Shown: positions 28,818-37,733, counted from the first letter of the stretch. The stretch is DNA of 64,000 bases from DYJB01 sp963777165 (GCA_963777165.1 CAVZPO010000023.1:310001-374000); one strand, 5' to 3'. A program made the numbers and translations. The notes: generated by a model from the sequence alone, not told the origin.

Positions 28818-29114
28818 GTGTTGAGCGACGAGATGGAGATGGAGAGCGATGAGGGGCAAGGCGGAGGAGAACGCGGTGGCCCACGCCGCCGGTTCATCCG
28901 CCGACCGCACGTCTGCCAGTTCTGCACCGAGCGGACCAAGGCGATCGACTACAAACAGACCGAGCTTCTGAAGCGCTTTGTCACGGAGCAGGGACGCATG
29001 CGCAGCCGACGCGAGACGGGGACATGCGCGAGGCACCAACGCATGTTGGCTCACGCCGTCAAGCGCGCCAGGCACATCGCCCTGCTGCCATTCCAGGCGG
29101 AACGCTTCCGCTAA
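28818..29114 (+). CDS. rpsR: Small ribosomal subunit protein bS18
   Basis: 98 residues. An acidic Gly-rich N-terminus precedes RRRFIRRPHVCQFC, IDYKQTELLKRFVTEQGRM and GTCARHQRMLAHAVKRARH, the S18 core. It has Cys residues in CQFC and TCARHQ, so it is the zinc-type (C+) form. GTG 28818 is chosen (AGGAGAG just upstream); ATG 28833 would drop five residues. It pairs with S6 in the 30S platform. Confidence 0.93.
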   Translation: MLSDEMEMESDEGQGGGERGGPRRRFIRRPHVCQFCTERTKAIDYKQTELLKRFVTEQGRMRSRRETGTCARHQRMLAHAVKRARHIALLPFQAERFR

Positions 29115-29127
29115 GCTGTCCGTCCTT

Positions 29128-29161
29128 GCGGGCCGGGGAAGAGAGCCTCCCGGCCTGCTTT
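29128..29161 (+). terminator. Terminator of the rpsF-ssb-rpsR operon
   Basis: GCGGGCCGGG (29128-29137) pairs with CCCGGCCTGC (29149-29158), one G-T pair, and is followed by TTT. It ends 20 bases before the isomerase start. Confidence 0.7.
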
Positions 29162-29180
29162 GCATGGCGAGGAGTTGACT

Positions 29181-30413
29181 GTGGCGAACGATCGGCGGGG
29201 CATACCCCGCGTGACGAAAAAGCACCTGGCGCGCGCACAGCGCGAGCGCATCATGCGCAATTGGATCCTGGCTGCTGCGGCGCTGGTCGTGGCGCTGGTC
29301 GGGGGCTTGCTGGTCTACGGATGGGCGGAGGAATCGATCCTCAACCCACGGCGGGCGGTGGCGGTGGTGAATGGGGAGGAGATCTCCAGCGCCTACCTGC
29401 AGGCGCGCTACCTCCTCGGTCGCGAAAGCCTCCTTGGCCAGGCAAACCAGATCCAGCAGCTGAAGCAGATTTTCGGCACCGACCCATCCTTCACGGCCAG
29501 CCTCGACCAGCAGCTGAGCCAGATCGAGAACATGCTTGCCGATGTCCCAAGCCTGCGCCGTTCGGTGTTGGATTCCGTAGTTGACGAGACGCTGATCCGG
29601 CAGGAGGCGACGCGGCGAGGCATCGTCGTTTCCCCGGAGGAAGTGGATGCGGCCGTGCAGGAAGCCTTCGGCTTCTACCCGAACGGCACACCCACGCCTG
29701 TACCCACCTCCACGCCTGGGGCGACGAGTACACCCGCGGCGACGCTCTCGCCGACCGTCGGGCCGAGCCCGACCCTCACACCCACCCGGGCAGCCTCCGC
29801 CACGCCGACCTCCGGGCCAAGCCCGACACCCCTGCCGACGGCTACGCCTTACACCCAGCAGGCTTTCACGCAGGATCTGGCGACGTATGTCGAAAGCCTG
29901 AAGACTGGCGGCGTAACCGAAGCCGATTTCCGATCCCAGTTCGAGGCGCGCCTCTATCAGGACCGGCTCGAGCAGGCGCTCCAGGCCGAGGTGACTCCCG
30001 AGCAGGAGCAGGTGAACGCCCGCCACATTCTGGTGGCGGATGAAGCTGCGGCGCAGGCGATCCTCGGCCAGCTCCAATCCGGGATGGCCTGGGAAGTGCT
30101 GGCGGCCGAGCTGTCGCTCGATACCTCGAACAAGGACAAGGGCGGCGACCTGGGCTGGTTCGGGCGCGGCGCCATGGTTCAGCCGTTCGAAGACGCAGCC
30201 TTTGCCGCCGCAGTCGGCGAGACCGTCGGCCCGGTGAAGACCGAGTTCGGCTGGCATGTGATCCAGGTCCTGGGCCATGAGATGCGCCCCCTGGACGATG
30301 CCTCGTACCAGAGCGCAAGGGCGAACGCCCTGGGAATGTGGCTGGCTGACGTGCGCACCGGCGAGGGGGTCGTGATCCCTGACAACTGGTTGGATTTCCT
30401 GCCGGCTGGGTAA
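29181..30413 (+). CDS. Membrane-anchored SurA/PrsA-like parvulin peptidyl-prolyl isomerase
   Basis: 410 residues. A basic cytosolic N-terminus, one membrane helix (about 32-54), then a SurA-N-like helical chaperone domain (about 60-160). A Thr/Pro-rich low-complexity linker of about 55 residues (TPTP-like repeats, 165-220) follows, then a parvulin domain beginning VNARHILV and containing GGDLGWFGRGAMV and EFGWHVIQV. It should fold exported proteins outside the membrane. GTG 29181 is chosen for AGGAG 6 bases upstream; a longer TTG frame overlaps the ribosome site. A strong terminator follows. Confidence 0.88.
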   Translation: MANDRRGIPRVTKKHLARAQRERIMRNWILAAAALVVALVGGLLVYGWAEESILNPRRAVAVVNGEEISSAYLQARYLLGRESLLGQANQIQQLKQIFGTDPSFTASLDQQLSQIENMLADVPSLRRSVLDSVVDETLIRQEATRRGIVVSPEEVDAAVQEAFGFYPNGTPTPVPTSTPGATSTPAATLSPTVGPSPTLTPTRAASATPTSGPSPTPLPTATPYTQQAFTQDLATYVESLKTGGVTEADFRSQFEARLYQDRLEQALQAEVTPEQEQVNARHILVADEAAAQAILGQLQSGMAWEVLAAELSLDTSNKDKGGDLGWFGRGAMVQPFEDAAFAAAVGETVGPVKTEFGWHVIQVLGHEMRPLDDASYQSARANALGMWLADVRTGEGVVIPDNWLDFLPAG

Positions 30414-30440
30414 TCCACTCGAACCCCACCGTCCATGACT

Positions 30441-30475
30441 CCGGGAGGCCCGCTCGTCGGGCCTCCCGGTATTTT
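30441..30475 (+). terminator. Strong rho-independent terminator
   Basis: CCGGGAGGCCCG and CGGGCCTCCCGG form a 12-bp perfect stem with loop CTCGT, followed by TATTTTC. It separates the isomerase gene from rel. Confidence 0.9.
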
Positions 30476-30514
30476 CGCCCGTGCCCTCGGCGGAATCCGG
30501 CGAGAGATGTCCCC

Positions 30515-30544
30515 TTGATGGGCAGGTGGAGCAGCGGCTATACT
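30515..30544 (+). promoter_or_regulatory. Promoter of rel
   Basis: TTGATG (30515-30520), an 18-base spacer and TATACT (30539-30544). The rel ATG is 18 bases past the -10. Confidence 0.65.
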
Positions 30545-30562
30545 GAACGCGGTGCACACCGT

Positions 30563-32722
30563 ATGAAGCTCGAAGGCCTCCTGCGCTCGCTCTCCCCCGA
30601 TCTCATCCCGGCCGACCGGGAGCTTATCAAGCGGGCCTACAAGGCGGCGGAGCAGGCCCACGCCGGCCAAACCCGGGCCTCGGGCGAAGCGTACGTCACC
30701 CACTGCGTCGCGGTCGCCGGGATCCTCGCCGGGCTCGACGCCCCGGTCCCGGTGATCGTCGCCGGCCTGCTGCATGACACCGTCGAGGATACCTCCCTGA
30801 CGCTGCCCCGGCTGCGGGAGGACTTCGGGGCGGAAGTGGCCTCCCTCGTCGACGGCGTCACCAAGCTCACCCAGCTTCCCAGGGTGAGCGCGCATGACGG
30901 ACGACCGAAACGCGAACGCCCTACGAAGAGCGAGCTCGCCAAAGAGACGCTGCGCAAGACCTTCCTGGCGATGGGGGATGACGTGCGGGTCGTGGTCATC
31001 AAGCTTGCCGACCGCCTGCACAACATGCGTACCCTGTCCCACCTCCCGCCAGAGAAGCGTCAACGCATCGCCCGGGAAACGCTCGAGATCTTCGCCCCGC
31101 TTGCGAACCGCCTGGGGATCTGGCAGGTGAAGTGGGAGCTCGAAGACTTGAGCTTCCGCTATGTCTACCCGGAGAAATACAAAGAGATCGCTGATCGGGT
31201 TGCGCCGAGGCGGGTCGACCGCGAATCGGAGCTGGGCGCCATCAGCAAACGGGTGCGCAAGGTGCTGAAGGACGGCGGCCTGGAATCGGAAGCCGATGGA
31301 CGTCCCAAACACCTGTATTCGATCTTCCGCAAGATGGAGCGCAAAGACATCCCGTTCGAGGGCGTGTTCGACGTGCGCGGCGTCCGGGTGGTGGTGCCCA
31401 CGGAGACCGACTGCTACCAGGCCCTGGGACTGATCCACGCCACCTGGAGGCCCGTGCCGGGCACCTTCGACGACTACATCGCAACGCCCAAGGACAACTT
31501 CTACCAATCCCTGCACACGGCCGTCATTTACGATGACGGCCGCACGCTGGAGGTGCAGCTCCGGACGCCTGAGATGCATCAGAACGCCGAGTTTGGGATC
31601 GCGGCGCACTGGCGCTACAAGGAAGGCCGCAAGAGGGACGAGGCGTTTGAGCAGCGGGTCACCTGGCTCCGGCGGCTCATGGAATGGCGCCATGACGTCG
31701 AAGACGCCGGCGACTTCGTCGACGCCATGAAATCCGACGTCTTCGAAGAGCGCGCCTATGTCTTCACTCCCAAGGGCGACATCATCGACCTGCCGGCCAA
31801 CTCGACGCCCATCGATTTCGCCTATCACGTGCACACCGATATCGGGCACCGCTGCCGGGGCGCCAAGGTCAACGGCAAGCTGGTGACGCTCGACTACCGG
31901 CTGCAGACCGGGGACTCGGTGGAGATCCTGACCGCCAAGCGCGGCGGGCCCAGCCGGGACTGGCTGACCCCGACCCTCGAGATGGTGCGCAGCGAACGGG
32001 CGCGGGGCAAGATCCGCCAGTGGTTCAAGCGCCAGAACCGTGAGCAGAACATCTCGCACGGTCGGCAGCTGCTGGACAAGGAACTGCACCGCCTGGGTCT
32101 GGAATCGGTCTCGTTCGAGCAGTTGGCGCGCGACCTGGGCTTCAACGTCGTCGATGATCTGCTGGCCGCCGTGGGCTGCGGGGACTTGCACCTGGGCAGG
32201 GTGCTGGCCGGGATCGTCGAGCGCGATATCGAGTCGCTGGGCCTGCCGCGGCCGCTGCCACCGTCCGAGGATCGGACGACACGCGATGGCGTCACCATCC
32301 TCGGCCTCACCAGCGTCCTGACGAGCATGGGGCGCTGCTGCAAACCGGTGCCGGGAGACCCGATCATCGGCTATATCACCCGCGGTCGCGGGGCAACCAT
32401 CCACCGGCGTGATTGTCCGAACATGCTGCGCATCAAGGATCGCGAGCGGCTGGTCCAGGTCGGCTGGGGGAGCGCGCGCCAGACCTACCCGGTCAGCGTG
32501 CGCATCCAGGCCTATGACCGCGATGGCCTGATGCGGGACGTGTCCACGCTGGTTACCAACGAAGGCATCAGCATGTCGTCGGTCAACGTGGCGACCAAGA
32601 ACAGCCTGGCGACCTTCGACCTGGTGATGGGGATCGCCGACCTGTCGCAGCTCAGCCGGGTGCTCAACCGGCTGGAGGCCCTTCCCAATGTGCTGGAGGC
32701 ACGGCGGCTCCGGCCGGGGTAG
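30563..32722 (+). CDS. rel: Bifunctional (p)ppGpp synthetase/hydrolase
   Basis: 719 residues in the full long-RSH layout. HD hydrolase domain: TRASGEAYVTH, LLHDTVEDT, VIKLADRLHNMRTL. Synthetase domain: PKHLYSIFRKM, FDVRGVRVVV, DNFYQSLHTAV and EVQLRTPEMH. TGS domain near VFTPKGDIIDLP, a zinc-finger-like CCKPVPGD with HRRDCPN, and an ACT domain at the end. Hydrolase motifs are intact, so it should both make and remove the alarmone. ATG 30563 follows the promoter; upstream in-frame starts fall inside it. Confidence 0.95.
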   Translation: MKLEGLLRSLSPDLIPADRELIKRAYKAAEQAHAGQTRASGEAYVTHCVAVAGILAGLDAPVPVIVAGLLHDTVEDTSLTLPRLREDFGAEVASLVDGVTKLTQLPRVSAHDGRPKRERPTKSELAKETLRKTFLAMGDDVRVVVIKLADRLHNMRTLSHLPPEKRQRIARETLEIFAPLANRLGIWQVKWELEDLSFRYVYPEKYKEIADRVAPRRVDRESELGAISKRVRKVLKDGGLESEADGRPKHLYSIFRKMERKDIPFEGVFDVRGVRVVVPTETDCYQALGLIHATWRPVPGTFDDYIATPKDNFYQSLHTAVIYDDGRTLEVQLRTPEMHQNAEFGIAAHWRYKEGRKRDEAFEQRVTWLRRLMEWRHDVEDAGDFVDAMKSDVFEERAYVFTPKGDIIDLPANSTPIDFAYHVHTDIGHRCRGAKVNGKLVTLDYRLQTGDSVEILTAKRGGPSRDWLTPTLEMVRSERARGKIRQWFKRQNREQNISHGRQLLDKELHRLGLESVSFEQLARDLGFNVVDDLLAAVGCGDLHLGRVLAGIVERDIESLGLPRPLPPSEDRTTRDGVTILGLTSVLTSMGRCCKPVPGDPIIGYITRGRGATIHRRDCPNMLRIKDRERLVQVGWGSARQTYPVSVRIQAYDRDGLMRDVSTLVTNEGISMSSVNVATKNSLATFDLVMGIADLSQLSRVLNRLEALPNVLEARRLRPG

Positions 32723-32734
32723 CGAATGGCGAGG

Positions 32735-32743
32735 TGGTATAAT
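32735..32743 (+). promoter_or_regulatory. Extended -10 promoter before the VKOR gene
   Basis: TGGTATAAT at 32735-32743 with no -35. The leader (about 115 bases) contains a 34-codon open frame from ATG 32790 that overlaps the VKOR start. Confidence 0.6.
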
Positions 32744-32864
32744 CCGCCGCTGCCCACGGGGACAGGGGACTGCATCTGGGGGGACGTCATGGAGAGACCG
32801 GGGGGCAACCGGCCGTCGACCATGCCGACCCTCCCGTCCCAACCTTCCACCCGCCGAGTAAACC

Positions 32865-33336
32865 ATGACCCGTTCATCCATCCCATCTGACCCCGCCAGC
32901 CGGCGCCCGACTGTCAATTGGTGGCTGAGCCTCGGCCTGACGCTGCTCGGGCTGGGAGTCTCCGCCTACCTGACGTGGGTCAAGCTGACCGGCAACACGG
33001 CGTCCTGCGGGACCGTGGGAGACTGCGAGTCGGTCAACAACAGCCGCTACGCCGCGATCGGCGGGGTGCCGATCGCGCTGTTAGGCGCGCTGAGTTACCT
33101 GGCTACTCCTGGCGCTACTTCTGATCGAGCACCGCCGTCCGTACGCGGCGGAGACTGCCCGCCTGATGGTGTTCGGCGTCAGCCTGATCGGGACGCTGTA
33201 CTCCGCCTATCTGAGTTACCTCGAAGTGGCCGTGCTCAAGGCGATCTGCCCGTACTGCGTGGCCTCGGCCATCGCGGTGACCGCCGTCCTGGTCCTGTGT
33301 GTCCTGCGGCTGCGCTCGGCGGACGCCGACGCTTAG
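32865..33336 (+). CDS. Vitamin K epoxide reductase-like membrane oxidoreductase, apparent +1 frameshift
   Basis: About 156 residues if one extra G (33101-33102) is removed. Four membrane helices. First frame: SCGTVGDCESVNNSRYA, with the loop Cys pair and the conserved Ser, and GGVPIALLGALSYL. Second frame: GTLYSAYLSYLEVAVL and the redox site CPYC. VKOR proteins reoxidise a DsbA-like partner using quinone, forming disulfides in exported proteins. Both halves are conserved, so a sequence error is likely. No good ribosome site precedes ATG 32865. Confidence 0.82.
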
Positions 33337-33351
33337 AAGGAGACTGCAACC

Positions 33352-33591
33352 ATGCCCCGGATTCGTTGTCGCTATGTGGATTGCGTCTTCCTCGAGAACG
33401 GGTACTGCGGCGCGGCAGCAGTCGAGATCGATCCGGACGAGGGATGCCTGACGTACTCCCATGTCGACGATGTTCCGGCGGATGAAGAGTGGGACGAAGA
33501 GGACATGGAGGAGCTGTGGGAAGAGGAGGACGAGGAGCTCTACTCGGAGGAGGAAGAGGAAGAGGACACCTTCGACGACGAAGACGTGTAA
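33352..33591 (+). CDS. Small protein: Cys-rich N-terminus with extreme acidic tail
   Basis: 79 residues. Residues 6-33 hold four Cys (CRYVDC, GYC, EGC), a spacing suggestive of a small metal site like DUF1540-type proteins. From about residue 40 to the end it is almost only Glu and Asp (EEEDEELYSEEEEEED). GAAGGAGA precedes the ATG. It starts 15 bases after the VKOR stop, so the two are probably co-transcribed. No function can be assigned; metal storage, RNA-mimic or protein-binding roles are possible. Confidence 0.7.
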   Translation: MPRIRCRYVDCVFLENGYCGAAAVEIDPDEGCLTYSHVDDVPADEEWDEEDMEELWEEEDEELYSEEEEEEDTFDDEDV

Positions 33592-33627
33592 GCCGTCTTC
33601 CTCTCGCCAGCGGCCGGTAAAATAACT

Positions 33628-33667
33628 GGCGGCGCTTCCTGTAAGGAAGCGCCGCCGGCTTTTCTTT
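33628..33667. terminator. Bidirectional terminator
   Basis: GGCGGCGCTTCC and GGAAGCGCCGCC form a 12-bp perfect stem with loop TGTAA. TTTTCTTT follows on the plus strand and TTATTTT on the minus strand, so it can serve both converging genes. Confidence 0.88.
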
Positions 33668-33678
33668 CGAGTGCCGCC

Positions 33679-34404
33679 TTACTTGATGCGGTGCTGGAGC
33701 GTGCGGGCCAGGATGTCTTCCTGGTCGCGTCGGGCTGGCTTGCGCTTGAGCGGAGCGGGTTTCGGCGCCTCGGGCGCAGGGGGCTCAGCCGCAAGCTCGG
33801 AACCTTCCATCGCCCGCCGCAGCGCGAATTCCATCGCCGACGGAATGGCCTCTGCCGGCTCTTCGGGCTCAGCCTCGATCGCCTCGGGTGCCTGCTTCAT
33901 CGTCAGCCGGATTTGGCGCTTGGTGCGGTCGACCTCCAGGACGGTCACGGACACCGTGTCGCCTTCCTTGGCAATCTGCGCCGGATTCGTGACGTACTCG
34001 TTACTCATCTCGCTGACGTGCACCAGGCCAGGCCGCTCGGCGCCGATATCGACGAATGCGCCGAACTTCTCGATCTTGACCACCGTGCCCTGCGTTCGCA
34101 GCCCGCTTTTGATGTCCGCCCACTTGAGCAGCACCGGGCGGACCATGGTCAGCTCAACCCGCCCGCTGGCGGGGTCGACCTTCGAGACCCAGACCGCGAC
34201 CGACTGGCCGGTGCTGACCACGTCTTCGACCCGGTTTACGCGTTCCTTGCGCAGGTTCGAGATGTGGACCAGGCCGTCGCGTTCGGCGCCAACGTCCACG
34301 AACGCGCCGAACAGCTCGACTTTGGTCACCGTGCCCTGGAGCTCTTGACCTACCTGTAGCTCGGCGAGGGGGCGGCGAGATGCCGGGTCAACGGACCGAT
34401 CCAC
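33679..34404 (-). CDS. Protein with two S1 RNA-binding domains
   Basis: 241 residues. S1 domains at about 14-85 (GTVTKVELFGAFVDVG, DGLVHISNL) and 100-175 (GTVVKIEKFGAFVDIG, PGLVHVSEM), then an acidic-to-basic Pro/Ala tail. It resembles short RpsA-like or YugI-type proteins that bind RNA or ribosomes. It is not a full ribosomal S1. GTG 34404 has AGGAAGG 8 bases upstream. An extended -10 promoter lies 50 bases upstream. Confidence 0.85.
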   Translation of the reverse strand: MDRSVDPASRRPLAELQVGQELQGTVTKVELFGAFVDVGAERDGLVHISNLRKERVNRVEDVVSTGQSVAVWVSKVDPASGRVELTMVRPVLLKWADIKSGLRTQGTVVKIEKFGAFVDIGAERPGLVHVSEMSNEYVTNPAQIAKEGDTVSVTVLEVDRTKRQIRLTMKQAPEAIEAEPEEPAEAIPSAMEFALRRAMEGSELAAEPPAPEAPKPAPLKRKPARRDQEDILARTLQHRIK

Positions 34405-34453
34405 TAGACACCTTCCTGAATTCGATTTGCGCCTGGGGGAACAAGCAGGCGAG

Positions 34454-34462
34454 ATTATACCA
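34454..34462 (-). promoter_or_regulatory. Extended -10 promoter of the S1-domain gene
   Basis: The minus strand reads TGGTATAAT with no -35 at 17 bases. It lies between the peptide-binding protein stop and the S1 gene. Confidence 0.65.
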
Positions 34463-34473
34463 TGGCTGCGGGG

Positions 34474-36177
34474 CTAACCGTCCTGGTCGCCCTCAGATCC
34501 CTCGGTGCGGGCGCGTCGGGCCAGGACGTACCAGCGCTCGATCCCGCCGAAGCGATCGCTCGGGTCGACCATGGGGCCGAGGGTCACCCCCTGCATCTGC
34601 GCCGAGACGGCGGTGGTGTACACCGGATGATAAAGGAACAGCGAGGGCATCTGGTCCTGGAACCGGTACTGGAAGCTGCGGTACAGCTCGGCGCGTGTCC
34701 CCAGGTCGGGCGTCGTGCGAGCCTGCTCCAACCAGATGCTCGTGTTCCGGTCGTTGAAGCCGCTGTAGTTCTGTCCGCCTTCCGCCTGCGAGTCGTGCCA
34801 GAAGGGGTAGGGGTCGGGGTCCGGATAGCGCGACAAGTCGAGATCGATCAACGCGGCCTCAAAGGCGCGCGGCTCCAGATATTCGGTCAGGATCGCCGAT
34901 GCGGGCGCAGCCGTGAGCGTGACGACAACCCCTATGCGTCGCCAGTACTCCTGGAGCGCCTGTGCCACCACCTGATGAGCGGGGTCGTCGGGGTAGACCA
35001 GCGTGAATGCCAGCGGCAGATCTTCGCTGGAGCGGACATACTCCGGCGACCCCTCCGCCGCGCCGACGGGCGTCTCCCACCCGGCTGCGTCCAGCAGCGA
35101 CGCGGCGCGCTCTGGGTCGAAGGGCAGGGGGACGAGCGATTGCGAGAACGCCCACGTGCCAGGCAGCACCGGTCCATTGGCGATCACCGCCTGGCCGCCA
35201 AAGGCACGGTCGATGATCGACTGCCTGTTCACGGCCAGGAGCAGCGCCTGGCGGACGCGTTTGTCGCCCAGGAAGGTCTTCTCGGGATGCCGCGTGTTGA
35301 GGAATACGACCCCGGCGCTCGGGAGCCGGGCGGAGTAGATATTCGTCTCGGGATCGGCGAGGAGAGTTCGAAGCGTGTCGCCGGACGGCGCAGCGACTCC
35401 CTGCACGTCGCCGGACTGGTAGGCTTGCAGCGCCTCGGCTTGGGAGGCGAAGAAGTGCAGGTCGATGCGCTCGAGGTACGGCGGCTGACCGTAGTAGTCC
35501 TCAAACGCGGCCAGGCTCACACGCCGGATCGTACCACTTTCGACCTCGAAGCCGACAAAGCGGAAAGGGCCCGTGCCGATCGGCTGCAGGTTGATCGGGT
35601 GATCGACCAGATCGCTGGACGATACTCCGCGCAGCAGGTGATCGGGGAGCAAGCCGAGGGAGAGATAGTCCAGGAAAGGAGCGAACGGCTCTGGCAGCTT
35701 GAACTGGACCGTGCGGTCATCGATCTTCGTCAGCTCGATCTGCTCCCACATCGCATGCAGATCGGCCGGTCCCGGATAGTCTGCATCCTGGAGCTTCGAG
35801 AAGGTGTAGATCACATCGTCCGAGGACACGGGAACACCGTCGTGCCACTTGGCTTCGGGCCGCAGGGTGACCGTGTAGTTCATGCCGTCGGCCGAGATGG
35901 CCCAGTTCTCAGCCAGATCGGGCTGCGGGGCCCCCTGGGCGTCGAAACGGACCAGCCCGGTGTAGAGCAGCCGGTCGATGTCGCGATCGACCTGGTTGTA
36001 CTCGTCGAGGACGGGGTTAAGGCGTACGGGAGAACCGACGATGGCTTCGGCGTAGGTGCCGCCGCGCACCGGCTCCGGCGCCACCTGGTCGGGGCCCGGC
36101 ACCTGGGTCAGCAGCAGTCCGGCGATCAGGACCAGGCCGCCCAGGGCGATGATCAGCTGCCAGCGCAGTTTTCCCAT
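34474..36177 (-). CDS. Peptide/oligosaccharide ABC transporter substrate-binding protein (SBP family 5)
   Basis: 567 residues. An uncleaved-looking N-terminal helix (6-24, no lipobox Cys) anchors it outside the cell. The SBP_bac_5 signature is visible in RGGTYAEAIVGSPVRLNPVL, LAENWAISADGMNYTVTLR with WHDGVPVSSDDVIYTF, and GTGPFRF. It would capture peptides, opines or sugars for an importer, but no permease or ATPase gene is adjacent. It follows secG by 28 bases on the same strand. Ligand unknown. Confidence 0.88.
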   Translation of the reverse strand: MGKLRWQLIIALGGLVLIAGLLLTQVPGPDQVAPEPVRGGTYAEAIVGSPVRLNPVLDEYNQVDRDIDRLLYTGLVRFDAQGAPQPDLAENWAISADGMNYTVTLRPEAKWHDGVPVSSDDVIYTFSKLQDADYPGPADLHAMWEQIELTKIDDRTVQFKLPEPFAPFLDYLSLGLLPDHLLRGVSSSDLVDHPINLQPIGTGPFRFVGFEVESGTIRRVSLAAFEDYYGQPPYLERIDLHFFASQAEALQAYQSGDVQGVAAPSGDTLRTLLADPETNIYSARLPSAGVVFLNTRHPEKTFLGDKRVRQALLLAVNRQSIIDRAFGGQAVIANGPVLPGTWAFSQSLVPLPFDPERAASLLDAAGWETPVGAAEGSPEYVRSSEDLPLAFTLVYPDDPAHQVVAQALQEYWRRIGVVVTLTAAPASAILTEYLEPRAFEAALIDLDLSRYPDPDPYPFWHDSQAEGGQNYSGFNDRNTSIWLEQARTTPDLGTRAELYRSFQYRFQDQMPSLFLYHPVYTTAVSAQMQGVTLGPMVDPSDRFGGIERWYVLARRARTEGSEGDQDG

Positions 36178-36205
36178 GGATGGGCGCGCAGGGGAGGGCC
36201 GGCGC

Positions 36206-36433
36206 CTAACTCACCAGGACGACGCTCACCAGCGTGATGGCGAAGAAGACGAGGCTCAGCACGATGGTCAGGTTGAAGAGCAGGCGCTCGATGCCCCGGC
36301 GCGCGTGGTAGCCGTAGCCACCGTAGTCGCCGCCGCCCAGGCCCCCCAGGCCGGCGCCGCGGCTCTGCAGCACGATGATCACCACCAGCGTGATCGACAG
36401 GACGATGATTGCCAGATCCAGGTAAGTCCGCAC
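36206..36433 (-). CDS. secG: Preprotein translocase subunit SecG
   Basis: 75 residues. Two helices (about 3-22 and 52-73) flank the Gly-rich loop LQSRGAGLGGLGGGDYGG, the SecG layout. It assists SecYEG export. GTG 36433 is chosen because GGGAGGAACC lies directly upstream and an extended -10 sits about 30 bases upstream; the longer frame to 36484 would run through that promoter. Confidence 0.88.
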   Translation of the reverse strand: MRTYLDLAIIVLSITLVVIIVLQSRGAGLGGLGGGDYGGYGYHARRGIERLLFNLTIVLSLVFFAITLVSVVLVS

Positions 36434-36463
36434 GGTTCCTCCCGCGATTTCCCTAACCTTTGA

Positions 36464-36472
36464 ATTATACCA
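36464..36472 (-). promoter_or_regulatory. Extended -10 promoter of secG
   Basis: The minus strand reads TGGTATAAT, 30 bases before the GTG start. No clear -35. Confidence 0.65.
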
Positions 36473-36555
36473 ACCTTCGGGCAACCCCTCAATCGACGGC
36501 CTTCCTGCCCGGACCGGCGGCAGGCACCACCCCGGCCAACCGACCCCCGGCGGCG

Positions 36556-37658
36556 CTAGACGGATGTGGACGGGGTCTCCAGACCGGCGTGGAGGTACGC
36601 CTCGATGAACCCGTCCAGGTCGCCGTCGAGCACGGCAGCCGTGTTGCCGCTCTCATGTCCGGTCCGGTGATCCTTGACCATCTGGTAGGGATGCAGGACG
36701 TAGGATCGGATCTGGCTGCCCCACTCGTTCTTGACGTGATCTCCCTTGAGCTTGGCGATCTCGTCCTCCTGCTTCTGCCGCTGGACGTCCAGCAGCCGGG
36801 CTCGGAGAACTCTCAAGGCATTCTCACGATTCTGAGTTTGGGAACGTTCGTTTTGGCACGTCACGACGATGCCGGTCGGGAGGTGTGTGATGCGGATGGC
36901 GGTCTCGTTCTTCTGGACATTCTGCCCGCCGGCGCCTGCCGACCGGTACGTGTCGATCTTCAGGTCGGCCGGGTTGATCAAGACTTCCTCCGCGGCATGC
37001 ACCTGGGGATAGACCTCGACCAGGGCAAAGGAGGTGTGCCGGCGGTGGGCGGAGTCGAACGGGGAGAGGCGAACCAGCCGGTGCACGCCGCGCTCGGCGC
37101 GCAAGTAGCCAAATGCGTACTCGCCGTTCACGGCCAGGGTGACGCTCTTGACGCCCGCCTCCTCGCCTTCGCTGCTGTCGAGCAGCTCGGTGGCATAACG
37201 GTGGGTCTCCGCCCAGCGCAGATACATGCGCAGGAGCATGGCGGCCCAATCCTGTGAGTTGGTCCCACCGGCCCCGGCATGGATGGAGACGATGGCGTCG
37301 TCCGAATCGTAGGGCCCGGAGAGCATGGCGTTGAACTCGCGCCGGTCCAGGTCGGCGCGCAGCGAGGCAGTCTCGGCGGTCAGGTCCGCCAGCAGGCTCT
37401 CATCGCCCAGGGAGGCGAGCTCGAGCGCTTCCGCCAGGCGCTTCTCCATCCCGCGCCACGCATCCACTTCGCCGCGCAGCTGCGCCATGCGGCGCATGAT
37501 CTTCTGGGCCTGCTCGGGGTCATCCCAAAGTGTGGGGGATTCGGAGTTCGCGTTCGAGCCGGGTGAGTTCGTCCTGGCGTTTGGCCAGGTCAAAGACGCA
37601 CCAGGAGACCCTGGAGGCGATCCTCCAGGAGATGCAGTTCGGCGATCAGATCATCCAT
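36556..37658 (-). CDS. prfB: Peptide chain release factor 2, programmed frameshift plus a second apparent +1 shift
   Basis: 366 residues when both shifts are resolved. The first frame starts ATG 37658 and stops after 23 codons at CTT TGA C, the RF2 autoregulatory +1 site, then continues DLAKRQDELTRLE. A second shift near plus-strand 37544-37550 is needed to reach ESPTLWDDPEQAQKIM; dropping one A of AA fixes it. The rest is intact: GGQ in SAGAGGQNVQKNETAI, and the stop-recognition tripeptide variant SPF in RLSPFDSAHRRH. It releases peptides at UGA and UAA. Since RF2 is essential, the second shift is probably a sequence error. Confidence 0.9.
37589..37595 (-). promoter_or_regulatory. Programmed +1 frameshift site of prfB
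   Basis: The minus strand reads CTTTGAC, with in-frame UGA as codon 24. Low RF2 leaves UGA unread and lets the ribosome slip forward. The upstream Shine-Dalgarno-like stimulator is weak (GGTG 3-6 bases upstream). Confidence 0.9.
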
Positions 37659-37704
37659 GGCTTGGGTCCCGGGCCCTGGCCGAGCTTGGCGGGGGCAGGC
37701 CTCT

Positions 37705-37733
37705 ATTCTACCCGCCCCCGGCGGGCTTGTCAG
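37705..37733 (-). promoter_or_regulatory. Promoter of prfB
   Basis: On the minus strand CTGACA (37733-37728, overlapping the ftsY stop), a 17-base spacer and TAGAAT (37710-37705). It lies about 47 bases before ATG 37658. Confidence 0.6.

Noticed and set aside
37681..37725. GC-rich partial inverted repeat between ftsY and prfB as a terminator
   Set aside because: Only a 7-bp core pairs, no T-tract follows, and the region holds a good prfB promoter.
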